The notes: generated from the sequence alone by a model not told the origin. DNA of 64,000 nucleotides from Bacteroidales bacterium UBA4116 (GCA_002381645.1 DFXE01000011.1:234419-298418); one strand, 5' to 3'. Positions 36,043 through 45,563 are shown, counted from the first letter of the stretch. Numbers and translations: made by a program.

Positions 36043-37098
36043 TTATTTAGAAAAACCTAATCCTACATCAAATTTTTCACATGAAGCAATAAATGCTGGT
36101 AATTGTTCAAGCATGGCTTTAACTATAGCAGCTTGTGCAGGTGGTAAATCTTCAATAACGCTGGTTAATAATGGTGCTACTACCGGAATAATGGCTGCAA
36201 TTAAATCTTTAGATATGTAGAATGATGCAGAATTACCTTCCATTTTCATATTTATCGGTAAAGCATAATAACCACCTTTATCCGTTAATAATGCAAGTAA
36301 AGGTTCCAAATCTATATCTCCTAAAGCGGGATACATATTTATCATATCCAATAACGATTTATCCATTGACATAAACAATTGATTTTCAATTGTAAAATAT
36401 TGAATACCGATTAAAGATACTATTGGAGATGTTGTTTCTTCGGTTGAACCAACAGGAACCCAACTTACATCAAATATTCCATTTTCAGGGAATTTGGATG
36501 TTACCGCAGTTACTTTCTGTGCTATCATACCCCCTAATTGTTGGCCTAATTGTGCATATTGCATATCCGCAACAGAATCATTAGATACAACGTCAATAAA
36601 TACTTCTGCACCGTTTTCTCCAAAATTTAATTTCCAACTTCCAACCAGAGGTGATGTAACCTTGCGGGTTACTTTAATATCCAATGCTTTGACAACGGCG
36701 GCGTCTTTTGTGGCAGGGATACCCGACAGTGTACCGGTCACGGTGATCAAAGTTCCGTTCACTGTAGTTTCTGTCGAAAACGTATAGTTTGCATCTGTTT
36801 TTGTCATGGTGACATTATCGATTTCAACCGTTGCGTCTTCGGGAACCACATTGGTTAATGTGATCTTTGCTGTTTCTCCTGATCCGGCAGCGATAGTCAC
36901 AGTTTTGCTGGTTGCAGGAGTAGCGTCGTTGATTTTAAGCGTGCCTACACCCTCGTTTCCGTACTTACCGATACCGTCTTTCCAGGTTGTTTCCGTAGGA
37001 TTGACCGGAGGTGTTGGATCGTCGTCGTCACCGCAGGAGGTGAAGAAAGGAAGGGAGCAAGCCATCATTAATACGTACAATAATAAGTTCTTTTTCAT
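36043..37098 (-). CDS. DUF4925-type lipoprotein
   Basis: 351 residues from the ATG at 37098 (an upstream frame adds 8 residues without improving the signal). Lipobox FTSC (Cys22) followed by GDDDDPTPP, a run of acidic residues that can act as a surface-export signal in Bacteroidota lipoproteins. Residues about 45-145 form a Thr-rich beta domain (KTVTIAAGSGETAKITL, TVNGTLITVTGTL); about 155-350 hold the SWKLNFG segment and a helical, Leu/Ile-rich C-terminal part (DLIAAIIPVVAPLLTSVIEDLPP). I place it with DUF4925 by this pattern; function unknown. Converges with the MACPF gene and has its own promoter and terminator. An immunity role next to the MACPF gene is possible but not supported by sequence. 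Confidence 0.65.
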   Translation of the reverse strand: MKKNLLLYVLMMACSLPFFTSCGDDDDPTPPVNPTETTWKDGIGKYGNEGVGTLKINDATPATSKTVTIAAGSGETAKITLTNVVPEDATVEIDNVTMTKTDANYTFSTETTVNGTLITVTGTLSGIPATKDAAVVKALDIKVTRKVTSPLVGSWKLNFGENGAEVFIDVVSNDSVADMQYAQLGQQLGGMIAQKVTAVTSKFPENGIFDVSWVPVGSTEETTSPIVSLIGIQYFTIENQLFMSMDKSLLDMINMYPALGDIDLEPLLALLTDKGGYYALPINMKMEGNSASFYISKDLIAAIIPVVAPLLTSVIEDLPPAQAAIVKAMLEQLPAFIASCEKFDVGLGFSK

Positions 37099-37145
37099 AA
37101 ATCTTTTTTTTAAATTAAACAATCTTCGCCGTATCTTAAACGCGG

Positions 37146-37153
37146 CAAATATA
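37146..37153 (-). promoter_or_regulatory. -7 element TAtaTTTG of the DUF4925 gene
   Basis: Minus-strand TATATTTG, 47 bases before the ATG at 37098 and just behind the stop of the beta-galactosidase gene, so the two genes need not share a transcript. Confidence 0.45.
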
Positions 37154-37156
37154 TAA

Positions 37157-40100
37157 TTATTTCACGATAGGACGGATGATATAGGAGAATGAATAGGCTT
37201 TGTCCTGTAACCTGTACTCGTCTAAAGGCAATGCGCCCCAGCTGTTGTCGCCGGCTAATCCCCTTTGTTGCAGGTCGATATTCACCGCTACGATGTTGCG
37301 GCGGTCGATGTCTGCCATATGCTGTTGCTTTTTGGTCAGCCCCGGGTCGAAATCTTCATCCAGGTTATGACGTGCGGTAAAGTTGAGCGATTCGTCTACG
37401 GTATCCAGTTGTACGCCGTTGCCGTCGTTATCCGTAAAGGATACGGTGCGCAGGCAGGTACGGTTCCCGTTTTCCTGCGGGCGGATATAATCGAAGCCCA
37501 TGTCTTTCACCTTACTTTCGTAACGGCCTACGAACATCGACATTTTGCGGTCCCAATAGTTTTCCAGCGGTCCGCGCGCGTAATAAGATACGTTATCGAA
37601 CGAAACGGGTAACTGCATTTTCATACCGAAACGCGGCAATTCGGGAAGGTTTTTATTTCCCATATCCATGCTTCCGGTAACTTTAACCGCCCCGTCGTTC
37701 AGTATATGATACGCGATGGTATAGTCGGCATCGATGTATTTGAGCTTATAGGTTGCCGTTACTTTTACGCCGTCGGCCTGCTGGCTGCCTATTTCCACAT
37801 TCACCAGGTCGCGCACTTCACCTGCCGTACGCCATACATTGGCAGTGTACTGAAAGAACGAACCGAAATCGTTGTCGGTGGGAGCGCGCCAGAAGTTGGG
37901 TACAGGAGCCGAGGTAAGGAGGCTTTTCCCGTCGCAGGTATATTCGTTCAGCAATCCGTTTTTCAGGTTGATGGCTCCTTTTACCTTTCCGCTTTCAAAA
38001 CGCAGGGCGTTTTCTTCCTTTTGTATTTTAAGCGTACCGGTGGAGGTGATCTCTTTTCCGAAATAGTTGCTGTTGGGGAACCACATTTGCTCGATCGCTA
38101 CGGTATGGCCCGCGGGAACCATTTCGGTGGGGTATTTCTGCCTGGCTTTCAGGTTGAGGAAATATTCTTCGCCCGCTTTGGGTGAATACGACGGGATAGG
38201 TATGGTAACCTGTACTTTGGAACCGGGTTTTCCGGATGCCGTAAACGTTCCCGTTTTCACTACCTTGTCGTTCACCTGGAATTCCCATTCGTAATCGAAA
38301 TGGTTAAGGTCGGTAAACTGGTAGTAGTTCACCAGTTCGATCTTTCCTTTTTCCACTTCTACGGGTTGGAAATAAATGCCCTGGTAGGTTTTCTTTACCT
38401 GGTACAGCCCGGGATGAATGGTGCGGTCGGCATTGATCAGGCCGTTCGCGCAGAAGTTTTCGTCATGTGTCCAGCGGTCGCCGCCAAAATCTCCCCCGTA
38501 ATAGAAGTATTTCCGGCCGTTCGGGTCGGTGGCTTCGATTCCCTGGTCTACCCAGTCCCATATAAATCCGCCCTGCAGGTTGGGCGACCTGAGGATGATG
38601 TCCCAGTATTCCTGGAAGTTTCCTGTACTGTTACCCATGGCGTGCGCATATTCGCAAAGTATCCAGGGGCGGTTGGTGTCGGTACGGTCGGCATAGCTTT
38701 GCAGCTTCTGCGGCGAGGTGTACATCCAGGCTATGATGTCGGAATAGGGTTCTTCCTCCGGCGCCCGTTCGCATTGTACGGTACGGGTATAATCGCGCTT
38801 CTTCATCCAGTTATAAGTCTCTTTGTAATTCGGCCCGAAATCGCTTTCGTTCCCTGTAGACCAACCGATAATGGAAGGATGGTTTTTGTCGCGTTCGACC
38901 ATGCGTTCGGTGCGGTCCATGTGCTGGCCCAGCCAGTCGGCATGGAAAGAGGGATGGCGCGAACGGTCGAAACCGTCTAACCCGTGTGCTTCAATATTGG
39001 CTTCGTCGATAACGTATAAACCGTATTTGTCGCATAGTTTATACATTTCCGGGCTTTGCGGGTAATGGCTCATACGTACAGCATTGAGGTTGAATTCCTT
39101 CATCAGCCGGATATCTTTCAGGCGCGTTTCCTGGTCGACCGTATGTCCGGTTACGGGGTGGTGTTCGTGGATATTGGTTCCCCTTATAATAATAGGTGTG
39201 CCGTTGATCCATACCTGTCCGTTCTTCATTTCGATTTTCCGGAACCCGGTTTTCACAGCGGTCATTTCCGCCGTATTGCCGGTGCCGTCTTTCAGGGTAA
39301 TGATCACGTCGTAGAGGTTCGGAAATTCCGCGCTCCACAGTTTTGGGGCGGATACAGACTGGGTAAAGGATATTTTCTGTTCTCCTTTTGCCGCGATCTG
39401 AGGAACAGCTACCTTTTTGGTAAAAATGTTTTTCCCCGACTCATCGTTCAGGTTTACTTCGAGGGAGTAGTTGCCTGCCTGGTTGTTGTTGAAATTGCGG
39501 ACATCGAGGTCCATCTTAAATATACCGTTCCTGTAATTGCCGTCGAGATCGCCGATGACAAAGAAGTCTTCAATCGATACCTTGGGACGGGCGATCAGGA
39601 ACACATCACGCTCGATACCTGCCAGCCGCCAGAAATCCTGGTCTTCCAGATAGGAGGCATCGCTCCATTTGAATACTTCTACGGCGAGGAGGTTTTCGCC
39701 CGCTTTCAGATAAGGTGTAATATCGAATTCAGCAGCCGTTTTGGAAGCTTTGGAGTAACCCACTTTTTCGCCATTCAACCATAGGGTAGCCGCCCCGGCT
39801 ATGGATTCGAAATGAAGGATAATTTCACGTCCGTTCCAGCTTTCGGGAACGGTAAAGGCCGTGCGGTATGAGCCTATCGGCAGGTCGTTGTTGTCTACAT
39901 ACGGAGGATTAACGGGGAAGATGTACCTTATATTCGTATATACGGGTACGCCGAAACCCTGCATTTCCCAGTTAGACGGAACGGCAATGTCGTCCCAGTG
40001 CGCGTCGGAGTAGTCTGTTTTGTAAAAGTCCACCGGACGCTCGGAAGGATTGGCGCTGAAGCGGAACCGCCAGTTGCCGTTCAGCGTTTTGACAAAAGGC

Positions 40101-40273
40101 GTGCGGTACTTGTCGCCGCTTAACGCTTCTGTTTTACTTTCGTAAGGAACGAATGTGGCCCGTGGTTTTTCTACGTTTTCGTTTACCAGTTTCGGGTTTT
40201 CCCAGAAATTAGTTTGTGCTTGCAATGCTGCCGCCGATAGCAGCAAACAGGATGCAAATAATACTTTTTTCAT
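37157..40273 (-). CDS. Secreted glycoside hydrolase family 2 beta-galactosidase
   Basis: 1038 residues, LacZ-like in layout but with a signal peptide (1-20, ending LQAQ), so it acts in the periplasm or at the surface. Domains: jelly-roll sugar-binding (about 50-225), Ig-like (230-345), TIM barrel (350-640), second Ig-like, and the C-terminal beta-sandwich (Bgal_small_N, about 760-1035). Catalytic acid/base E476 (GNES) and nucleophile E541 (ILCEYAHAMGN) are present. Hydrolyses terminal beta-galactosides of oligo- or polysaccharides. The gene stands alone; the divergent AraC-type gene 278 bases away may regulate it. Confidence 0.95.
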   Translation of the reverse strand: MKKVLFASCLLLSAAALQAQTNFWENPKLVNENVEKPRATFVPYESKTEALSGDKYRTPFVKTLNGNWRFRFSANPSERPVDFYKTDYSDAHWDDIAVPSNWEMQGFGVPVYTNIRYIFPVNPPYVDNNDLPIGSYRTAFTVPESWNGREIILHFESIAGAATLWLNGEKVGYSKASKTAAEFDITPYLKAGENLLAVEVFKWSDASYLEDQDFWRLAGIERDVFLIARPKVSIEDFFVIGDLDGNYRNGIFKMDLDVRNFNNNQAGNYSLEVNLNDESGKNIFTKKVAVPQIAAKGEQKISFTQSVSAPKLWSAEFPNLYDVIITLKDGTGNTAEMTAVKTGFRKIEMKNGQVWINGTPIIIRGTNIHEHHPVTGHTVDQETRLKDIRLMKEFNLNAVRMSHYPQSPEMYKLCDKYGLYVIDEANIEAHGLDGFDRSRHPSFHADWLGQHMDRTERMVERDKNHPSIIGWSTGNESDFGPNYKETYNWMKKRDYTRTVQCERAPEEEPYSDIIAWMYTSPQKLQSYADRTDTNRPWILCEYAHAMGNSTGNFQEYWDIILRSPNLQGGFIWDWVDQGIEATDPNGRKYFYYGGDFGGDRWTHDENFCANGLINADRTIHPGLYQVKKTYQGIYFQPVEVEKGKIELVNYYQFTDLNHFDYEWEFQVNDKVVKTGTFTASGKPGSKVQVTIPIPSYSPKAGEEYFLNLKARQKYPTEMVPAGHTVAIEQMWFPNSNYFGKEITSTGTLKIQKEENALRFESGKVKGAINLKNGLLNEYTCDGKSLLTSAPVPNFWRAPTDNDFGSFFQYTANVWRTAGEVRDLVNVEIGSQQADGVKVTATYKLKYIDADYTIAYHILNDGAVKVTGSMDMGNKNLPELPRFGMKMQLPVSFDNVSYYARGPLENYWDRKMSMFVGRYESKVKDMGFDYIRPQENGNRTCLRTVSFTDNDGNGVQLDTVDESLNFTARHNLDEDFDPGLTKKQQHMADIDRRNIVAVNIDLQQRGLAGDNSWGALPLDEYRLQDKAYSFSYIIRPIVK

Positions 40274-40522
40274 AAATATTGTCTTAAGTGTATTAGGTTA
40301 CTTCCCTTTTATCAGATGGAATTAATTCCTTTTTTGCTGCGCAAGGTAGAGAAAATTCGCCTAATAATATTAGATTATTTTTAGTTTTCTTTTGTTTGAA
40401 AACAGATTTCGAAAAGGAATTGTATAACGATGTTGGGAAAAAAGTGAATGATAATCGTACCTGTCGAGTGAAATTGTAAAGAGATTGGTTGTTTTGATAA
40501 GTGAAAAGTATGTTTATTCCAC

Positions 40523-40530
40523 TACTTTTG
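40523..40530 (+). promoter_or_regulatory. -7 element TActTTTG of the AraC-type gene
   Basis: Exact TAnnTTTG 21 bases before the ATG at 40552. It lies inside the longer open frame that starts at 40501 (GTG) or 40510, and so favours 40552 as start. A TTTG at 40493-40496 is rather far (26 bases) for a -33 element. Confidence 0.5.
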
Positions 40531-40551
40531 CATCCGATAGAAGAAGAACAT

Positions 40552-41424
40552 ATGATAGAAATTAAGTCAGCCCCAATTTCATCAGTAAGACATTCATTAT
40601 CCAACCCCAACGGATTTACGTATTTCGAACTGAAGGCAGGCGATGCTTTTGATGATATAGATGAAAATTACAACCATCTCTTTTTCCTTTTGGAAGGAAA
40701 AGCCAGTATAAATTGCATTGAGGTTCTTGGGGAATATATGCATACAGGAGAATTTATATTTATTCCTATTTCGTCGGAGATAGCGTGCCTTGCTATTGAA
40801 GACAGCAGGGGCGTACTGTTTACCTTCGACAGGTTGGTAAGTGTATGCGAACATATTTACTTCAGGGAGCTTTGGAATATCTGTTCGCATACGAACTATG
40901 AATTCCGTATTAATAGTATCGATCCGTCGTTGATCCGGTTTCTTTCTGATTTTTCGTCTTATGCGGATGTTTTATTGAAAACGGAAGATTTCCAGCAATT
41001 GAAGCATGAAGAGCTTTTTTATCTTTTGCGGATGCTTTATACGAAAGAAGAAATGGCAGCGTTGTTTCATCCGGTCGTCGGTGCATCCCTTATATTCAAA
41101 CAGTTTGTTTTAAAGAATTACTTAAGCGTCAAAAACATCGATGAACTGGTTACTTTGTCCGGAATGAAAAGAAAATCGTTCGACCGGCAATTTAAAGAGG
41201 AATACAACGAATCGCCTTACCAATGGGTGCTGAAGCAAAAAGCTAAACATGTACGCTTCGCCCTGTCGGAAACGGACGACCAGATCCAGGATATTATGAA
41301 GCGTTTCGGCTTTACCATCGCTCCGCACTTTACCCGTTTCTGCAAAGACCAGTTTAATTATCCTCCTTTAGAATACAGAAAAAAATTGAGAGCCGATAAG
41401 GCTGAACGTCATATTATTAGATAA
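40552..41424 (+). CDS. AraC-family transcriptional regulator
   Basis: 290 residues. N-terminal cupin-like ligand-sensing part (about 1-115, FLLEGKASINCIEVLGEYMHTGEFIFIP) and a C-terminal pair of helix-turn-helix motifs (about 190-280: SVKNIDELVTLSGMKRKSFDRQFKEEYN, then DQIQDIMKRFGF...HFTRFCKDQF and YPPLEYRKK). Start chosen at 40552, after a purine-rich AGAAGAAG and the -7 element. Divergent from the beta-galactosidase gene, its most likely target. Proteins of this kind in Bacteroidales often sense small metabolites; the ligand is unknown. Confidence 0.85.
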   Translation: MIEIKSAPISSVRHSLSNPNGFTYFELKAGDAFDDIDENYNHLFFLLEGKASINCIEVLGEYMHTGEFIFIPISSEIACLAIEDSRGVLFTFDRLVSVCEHIYFRELWNICSHTNYEFRINSIDPSLIRFLSDFSSYADVLLKTEDFQQLKHEELFYLLRMLYTKEEMAALFHPVVGASLIFKQFVLKNYLSVKNIDELVTLSGMKRKSFDRQFKEEYNESPYQWVLKQKAKHVRFALSETDDQIQDIMKRFGFTIAPHFTRFCKDQFNYPPLEYRKKLRADKAERHIIR

Positions 41425-41450
41425 AAACACAAATTTTCAGTGTTTTTTAA
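41423..41450 (+). terminator. Probable terminator of the AraC-type gene
   Basis: AAAAACAC/GTGTTTTT stem with a 9-base loop, starting within the stop region and ending in a T-run. AT-rich and of moderate strength. Confidence 0.6.
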
Positions 41451-41497
41451 GAGTTTTTTTGGTGTTACTTTCAATGTAATTTCCTTCCTTTGTAAGG

Positions 41498-42763
41498 ATG
41501 AACGACCAGGTTATTGATAAATTGAAAGTGCTTGCCGAATCGGCAAAATACGATGTATCGTGCGCTTCGAGCGGGACAACGCGTAAGAACCGCGCCGGTT
41601 CGATAGGCAGTGCATCGGGGTGGGGAATATGCCATAGCTTTACCGAAGACGGCCGGTGTGTTTCGTTGCTGAAGATCATGCTGACGAACTATTGCATCTT
41701 TGACTGTGCTTATTGTATCAACCGACGGAGTAACGACATTAAGCGGACTACTTTTACGGTTAAGGAGCTGGTCGACCTCACGATTGAATTTTACCGGCGC
41801 AATTATATAGAAGGTCTTTTTCTGAGCTCGGGTATCGTTAATAATCCCGATTATACCATGGAACGGATGGTACGGGTGATAAAGGAGCTGCGCACAGTAC
41901 ACCGTTACAACGGGTATATCCACATGAAAAGTATACCGGGTGCCAGCCAGGAGCTTGTAGCCGAAGCTGGCAGGTATGCCGACCGCCTGAGCGTGAATGT
42001 GGAAATCCCCAAGGAGAACAATTTAAAGATGCTGGCGCCTGAAAAAGATCATCAGAGCGTGTATAAACCGATGTTCTTTATCCAGCAGGGGGTACTGGCA
42101 AGCCGCGAGGAAAGAACACGGTTCCGGCATGCGCCCCGGTTTGCTCCCGCGGGACAGAGTACGCAGATGATCATCGGGGCAACCGACGAGAATGATAAAG
42201 ATATTTTGCAGCTTTCTACTGCCTTATACCAGCGGCCCAGTATGAAGCGGGTTTATTATTCGGGCTATATCCCGATCAATACTTATGATACGCGTTTACC
42301 GGTACTAAAACAGGCTCCGCTGGTAAGGGAGAACCGCTTATACCAGGCCGACTGGCTGATGCGTTTTTACGGTTTCCGGGCGGATGAAATAGTGGATGAC
42401 GCTTTTCCTAACCTCGACCTGGAAATTGATCCTAAACTGGCCTGGGCGCTACGCCATCCGGAAATGTTTCCGGTAGATATCAATAAGGCGGATTATGCCA
42501 TGATCCTGCGTGTTCCGGGTATCGGCGTTAAGTCGGCCAAGCTGATCGTGGCGTCGCGGCGGCACGGCAGGATCACATCGTCGACCCTGAAAAAGATCGG
42601 CGTTGTGATGAAAAAGGCACAGTATTTTATTACCTGCCATGAACTTCCTTATTTTACGGTAAACGAAGCCCGTCCGGAATATATCCGTAAAATATTAACG
42701 GAGAAGAAGAGTAACCGCAAAGAGGCCGATAAACGTCAGTTATCTATCCTTTTTCCTGAATGA
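41498..42763 (+). CDS. Putative DNA modification/repair radical SAM protein (TIGR03916-like)
   Basis: 421 residues. Radical-SAM cluster motif C-x3-C-x2-C at C66, C70, C73 (NYCIFDCAYC), which binds a 4Fe-4S cluster and S-adenosylmethionine. Further family marks: SGTTRKNRAGSIGSA near the N-terminus, HMKSIPGAS, FAPAGQSTQMIIGA and, near 325-355, a helix-hairpin-helix VDINKADYAMILRVPGIG that implies DNA contact. This family is found next to a partner protein linked to uracil-DNA-glycosylase-like domains; here that partner is the next gene, 4 bases away. The reaction is unknown. A purine-rich TAAGG stands right before the ATG. Confidence 0.9.
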   Translation: MNDQVIDKLKVLAESAKYDVSCASSGTTRKNRAGSIGSASGWGICHSFTEDGRCVSLLKIMLTNYCIFDCAYCINRRSNDIKRTTFTVKELVDLTIEFYRRNYIEGLFLSSGIVNNPDYTMERMVRVIKELRTVHRYNGYIHMKSIPGASQELVAEAGRYADRLSVNVEIPKENNLKMLAPEKDHQSVYKPMFFIQQGVLASREERTRFRHAPRFAPAGQSTQMIIGATDENDKDILQLSTALYQRPSMKRVYYSGYIPINTYDTRLPVLKQAPLVRENRLYQADWLMRFYGFRADEIVDDAFPNLDLEIDPKLAWALRHPEMFPVDINKADYAMILRVPGIGVKSAKLIVASRRHGRITSSTLKKIGVVMKKAQYFITCHELPYFTVNEARPEYIRKILTEKKSNRKEADKRQLSILFPE

Positions 42764-42767
42764 ACGT

Positions 42768-43538
42768 ATGGTTGTTTTCCGGTATGATAAGACGTTTGAC
42801 GGGTTGTTGACAACGGTTTTCGATGCCTACAGCCGGAGGACTTTTCCCGAAAAGCTACTGGCCGAAGGAGAGCCCGAACCCCTTTTCGTTACCGAAATGC
42901 ATAGGGTGATAACGGACCCGGATAAATCCGGGCGGGTATGGAAAGTGCTGGAGGAAAAACTTTCCAAAGACGTATGTGGCATGCTGATGCATGTGTGGTT
43001 GTCGGAACTGCCCGAAAGCGATGCGCTGCTGTTCCGTTATATGCGTAAAGCTATCGATTCGGTTCGTTCGATCGCCACGAATTATTCGGATGATGATGTA
43101 CTGTCGGTTCAGAAAATAGCCCGGAAGGTGGGGCGTGAACGCCATCACCTGATGCAGTTCGTCCGTTTTCAGAAAGCTGCCGATGGTGTTTATTTTGCGC
43201 CTGTTTCGCCCCTTTACAATGCTTTGCCTCTTACGCTGAATTATTTTACCGATCGTTTTGCCGACCAGAAATGGTTATTGTATGATGTGAAGCGCAGGTA
43301 TGGCTTTTATTACGATTTGAAGGAAGCGACGGAGGTAACACTGGATAATGACGGGCACTTGTTGGGTGGGAAACTGGACAACGACCTGATGGCGAAGGAT
43401 GAACAATTATTCCAGGACATGTGGAGAAGTTATTTTAAGGCGTTAACCATTAAGGAACGGTTAAATCCTAAGTTACAGCGGCAGCATATGCCCCGGCGTT
43501 TCTGGAAATTCCTCCCGGAGAAAAATTCAGGTATTTAA
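42768..43538 (+). CDS. Partner DNA-metabolism protein of the radical SAM enzyme (TIGR03915/DUF4130-like)
   Basis: 256 residues: MVVFRYDKTFDGLLTTVFDAY at the N-terminus, KIARKVGRERHHLMQFVRFQ near 125-145 (basic), DGVYFAPVSPLYN, and the C-terminal QRQHMPRRFWKFLPE, all typical of this family. In some bacteria the same domain is fused to a uracil-DNA-glycosylase-like domain; this copy lacks it. Probably forms a complex with, or acts after, the radical SAM protein on damaged or modified DNA; this is inferred from their constant pairing. The patatin gene follows after 4 bases. Confidence 0.88.
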   Translation: MVVFRYDKTFDGLLTTVFDAYSRRTFPEKLLAEGEPEPLFVTEMHRVITDPDKSGRVWKVLEEKLSKDVCGMLMHVWLSELPESDALLFRYMRKAIDSVRSIATNYSDDDVLSVQKIARKVGRERHHLMQFVRFQKAADGVYFAPVSPLYNALPLTLNYFTDRFADQKWLLYDVKRRYGFYYDLKEATEVTLDNDGHLLGGKLDNDLMAKDEQLFQDMWRSYFKALTIKERLNPKLQRQHMPRRFWKFLPEKNSGI

Positions 43539-43542
43539 TCTT

Positions 43543-44379
43543 ATGCGTATGGAAATGAACGATCAAGCAGGTTTGGTATTGGAAGGCGGGGGTATGCGCG
43601 GCGTTTTTACCGCTGGTGTACTCGACTGTTTTTTGGATAAACAAATTTATTTTCCTTATACCATCGGCGTGTCTGCCGGGGCGAGTAACGGCCTTTCGTA
43701 TGCGTCGAGGCAACGGGGACGTTCTAAATTCAGCAATATCGACTTGCTCAGGGAATATAATTATATCGGATTACGGCATTTATTACGGGGTAAAGGAGTG
43801 ATAAACCTGGATTACCTGTTTAATGTTTATCCCGATAAATATTATCCTTTTGATTACGATACATTTTTTAATTCGCCCGGCAGGTTTGTCATTGTAACCA
43901 GTAATTGCCTGACCGGACAGGCCGAATATTATGAGGAACGGGAAAATGCCGGCAGGCTTTTGGCCATTGCCCGCGCTTCGTGTTCGATACCTGTTATGTG
44001 TCCGGTTGCATATGTTGATAATATTCCTATGGTCGACGGTGGCGTTTGCGATGCCGTACCTATCGGTAAAGCTATTGCCGACGGCTACAGAAAAAATGTA
44101 ATAGTGCTTACCCGCAATAAAGGGTATCGTAAAAAAGATAAAGATTTTTGGTTGCCGGGTTTTGTCTACAGAAAATATCCCGCTATTCGCGAACAGCTAC
44201 GTTTGCGTTACAAACGGTATAATGAGGTACTCGACTTTATCGACCGTCTGGAAGAAGAGGGCAGTGCCATTGTTATACGCCCGGTCAATAAAATCCGTGT
44301 AAGCCGGACGGAACAGGATATTGCTAAATTAACAGACCTGTACGATGAGGGCTATGCCTGTGCCGCCTCCGTATTCTGA
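43543..44379 (+). CDS. Patatin-like phospholipase
   Basis: 278 residues of the RssA/YjjU type. Oxyanion loop GGGMRG (15-20), nucleophile elbow GVSAG with Ser44, and catalytic Asp165 in VDGG (164-167), so the Ser-Asp dyad is complete. Predicted lipid acyl hydrolase in the cytosol or at the inner membrane face; substrate unknown. Only 4 bases behind the DNA-metabolism gene, so co-transcribed with it, though a functional link is not obvious. Its last 28 bases overlap the converging DUF2156 gene. A second ATG at codon 5 is also possible. Confidence 0.9.
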   Translation: MRMEMNDQAGLVLEGGGMRGVFTAGVLDCFLDKQIYFPYTIGVSAGASNGLSYASRQRGRSKFSNIDLLREYNYIGLRHLLRGKGVINLDYLFNVYPDKYYPFDYDTFFNSPGRFVIVTSNCLTGQAEYYEERENAGRLLAIARASCSIPVMCPVAYVDNIPMVDGGVCDAVPIGKAIADGYRKNVIVLTRNKGYRKKDKDFWLPGFVYRKYPAIREQLRLRYKRYNEVLDFIDRLEEEGSAIVIRPVNKIRVSRTEQDIAKLTDLYDEGYACAASVF

Positions 44380-45311
44380 ACCTGACCGGAATTATCATCA
44401 TTTACGGCTACCGTCTTTTTTATAGCGGTATATTTTTCCAGTAAAATTGCCGGGTGATAGGATAGTTTCGCCTGTCTTAAACCGGGAATACCCAGGTCTT
44501 CCTCACGGTTTACATATGTGTATTTTTCGGGAATATGCGCCGCAAACTCTTTGTTGATCATACTATAAGCCCCGTCATAATTAATATCTGCTTTTTCTAC
44601 ATGTACTGCAAACGTATCTTCGTTTATGGGTGCGCCAAACGAAAAGGCTATGATCTGGTGATCTACACAGATTGATCCTCCTACCAACCCCAATTCCCGG
44701 GCATGTTGTAAAGCGTACGTCAAGGAGCGCCGCTCGTAGCTTAATTCTTCGGCATCTTCTTCCGTACGGTTGGCCTTATACCATTTACGTTCCAATTCGA
44801 GGCATTCGGGTACTAATTCAGGTGTAATGGGCATATATTCGTAACGGTACTGTTTAATGAATTTGTTGATGTGGTTACGTTTGGGCTGATATTTTTTGCC
44901 TGTCAGGTTGACGAGGTCTTCCCTCAAATATATGTAATCGAAAAAATCGCGGTCGGGAATATAGCGGAAACCTCCGGGAAAAGCTTTTTCCAGATTGATT
45001 TTGCCGTCGGGGGTTATTCCCAGTAACCATAGCGGGTGGCCGTGTTCTAATGAATCCTGTTCGAGCCGTTCAAGGGAAGAAGAAAGATCTCCTTTTCCCA
45101 CCGGACACATATATACGGGGCGGTCGTTATTTTCAATCCAGAACCGGATCAGCAGAAAATCATCTATTACGGCATATTCACTGTTGTACAGAAATCGCCA
45201 ACTACACATGTTAGCAAATGAAAAGTCGCAGTTCTTATATGGACTCTGTAACGTAAAATTGGTAATTATCTCTTTATCGTCTAAAGTGATAGCTTTGAAA
45301 GGTATCTTCAT
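44352..45311 (-). CDS. DUF2156 (phosphatidylglycerol lysyltransferase C-terminal-like) protein
   Basis: 319 residues with a doubled GNAT-like fold and no membrane helices: KAITLDDKEIITNFT near the N-terminus, FANMCSWRFLY, GKKYQPKRNHINKF near 150 and a long C-terminal half with EELSYERRSLTYAL, AFSFGAPINEDTFAVHVEKAD and YVNREEDLGIPGLRQAK. It corresponds to the soluble part of MprF-like aminoacyl-lipid synthases, without the membrane half. Whether it transfers amino acids to lipids or other amines is unknown. Own promoter at 45332. The neighbouring patatin gene also suggests lipid work. Confidence 0.88.
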   Translation of the reverse strand: MKIPFKAITLDDKEIITNFTLQSPYKNCDFSFANMCSWRFLYNSEYAVIDDFLLIRFWIENNDRPVYMCPVGKGDLSSSLERLEQDSLEHGHPLWLLGITPDGKINLEKAFPGGFRYIPDRDFFDYIYLREDLVNLTGKKYQPKRNHINKFIKQYRYEYMPITPELVPECLELERKWYKANRTEEDAEELSYERRSLTYALQHARELGLVGGSICVDHQIIAFSFGAPINEDTFAVHVEKADINYDGAYSMINKEFAAHIPEKYTYVNREEDLGIPGLRQAKLSYHPAILLEKYTAIKKTVAVNDDNSGQVQNTEAAQA

Positions 45312-45331
45312 ATCTTGTTTATAATCCTGTG

Positions 45332-45339
45332 CAAAGATA
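45332..45339 (-). promoter_or_regulatory. -7 element TAtcTTTG of the DUF2156 gene
   Basis: Minus-strand TATCTTTG, 20 bases before the ATG at 45311. The 252-base intergenic region 45312-45563 shows nothing else clear. Confidence 0.5.
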
Positions 45340-45563
45340 AATAACTATTGTGTGGAAAGAATTGTTTAAAGCGGAAATATGGTAAAAACAAGCTTATGGC
45401 AACACTTGTGGCCGATAAAGCGACTGTTTGTGAATTGTGTAAACCGGAAATAAGTTGTTATTTACAAAACCAATATACGTGGTAGAATGTTAATTAAATA
45501 GGGCTTTGACAAACACAGTATCCAGGAATATTTATTAACAAACAGGCTATAAACAAAAAAGTC

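Noticed and set aside
37189..39784. Several long plus-strand frames inside the beta-galactosidase gene
   Set aside because: Antisense shadows of a gene with intact catalytic motifs.
40293..40610. 105-residue minus-strand frame between the beta-galactosidase and AraC-type genes
   Set aside because: Overlaps the AraC start and its -7 element; no protein-like pattern.
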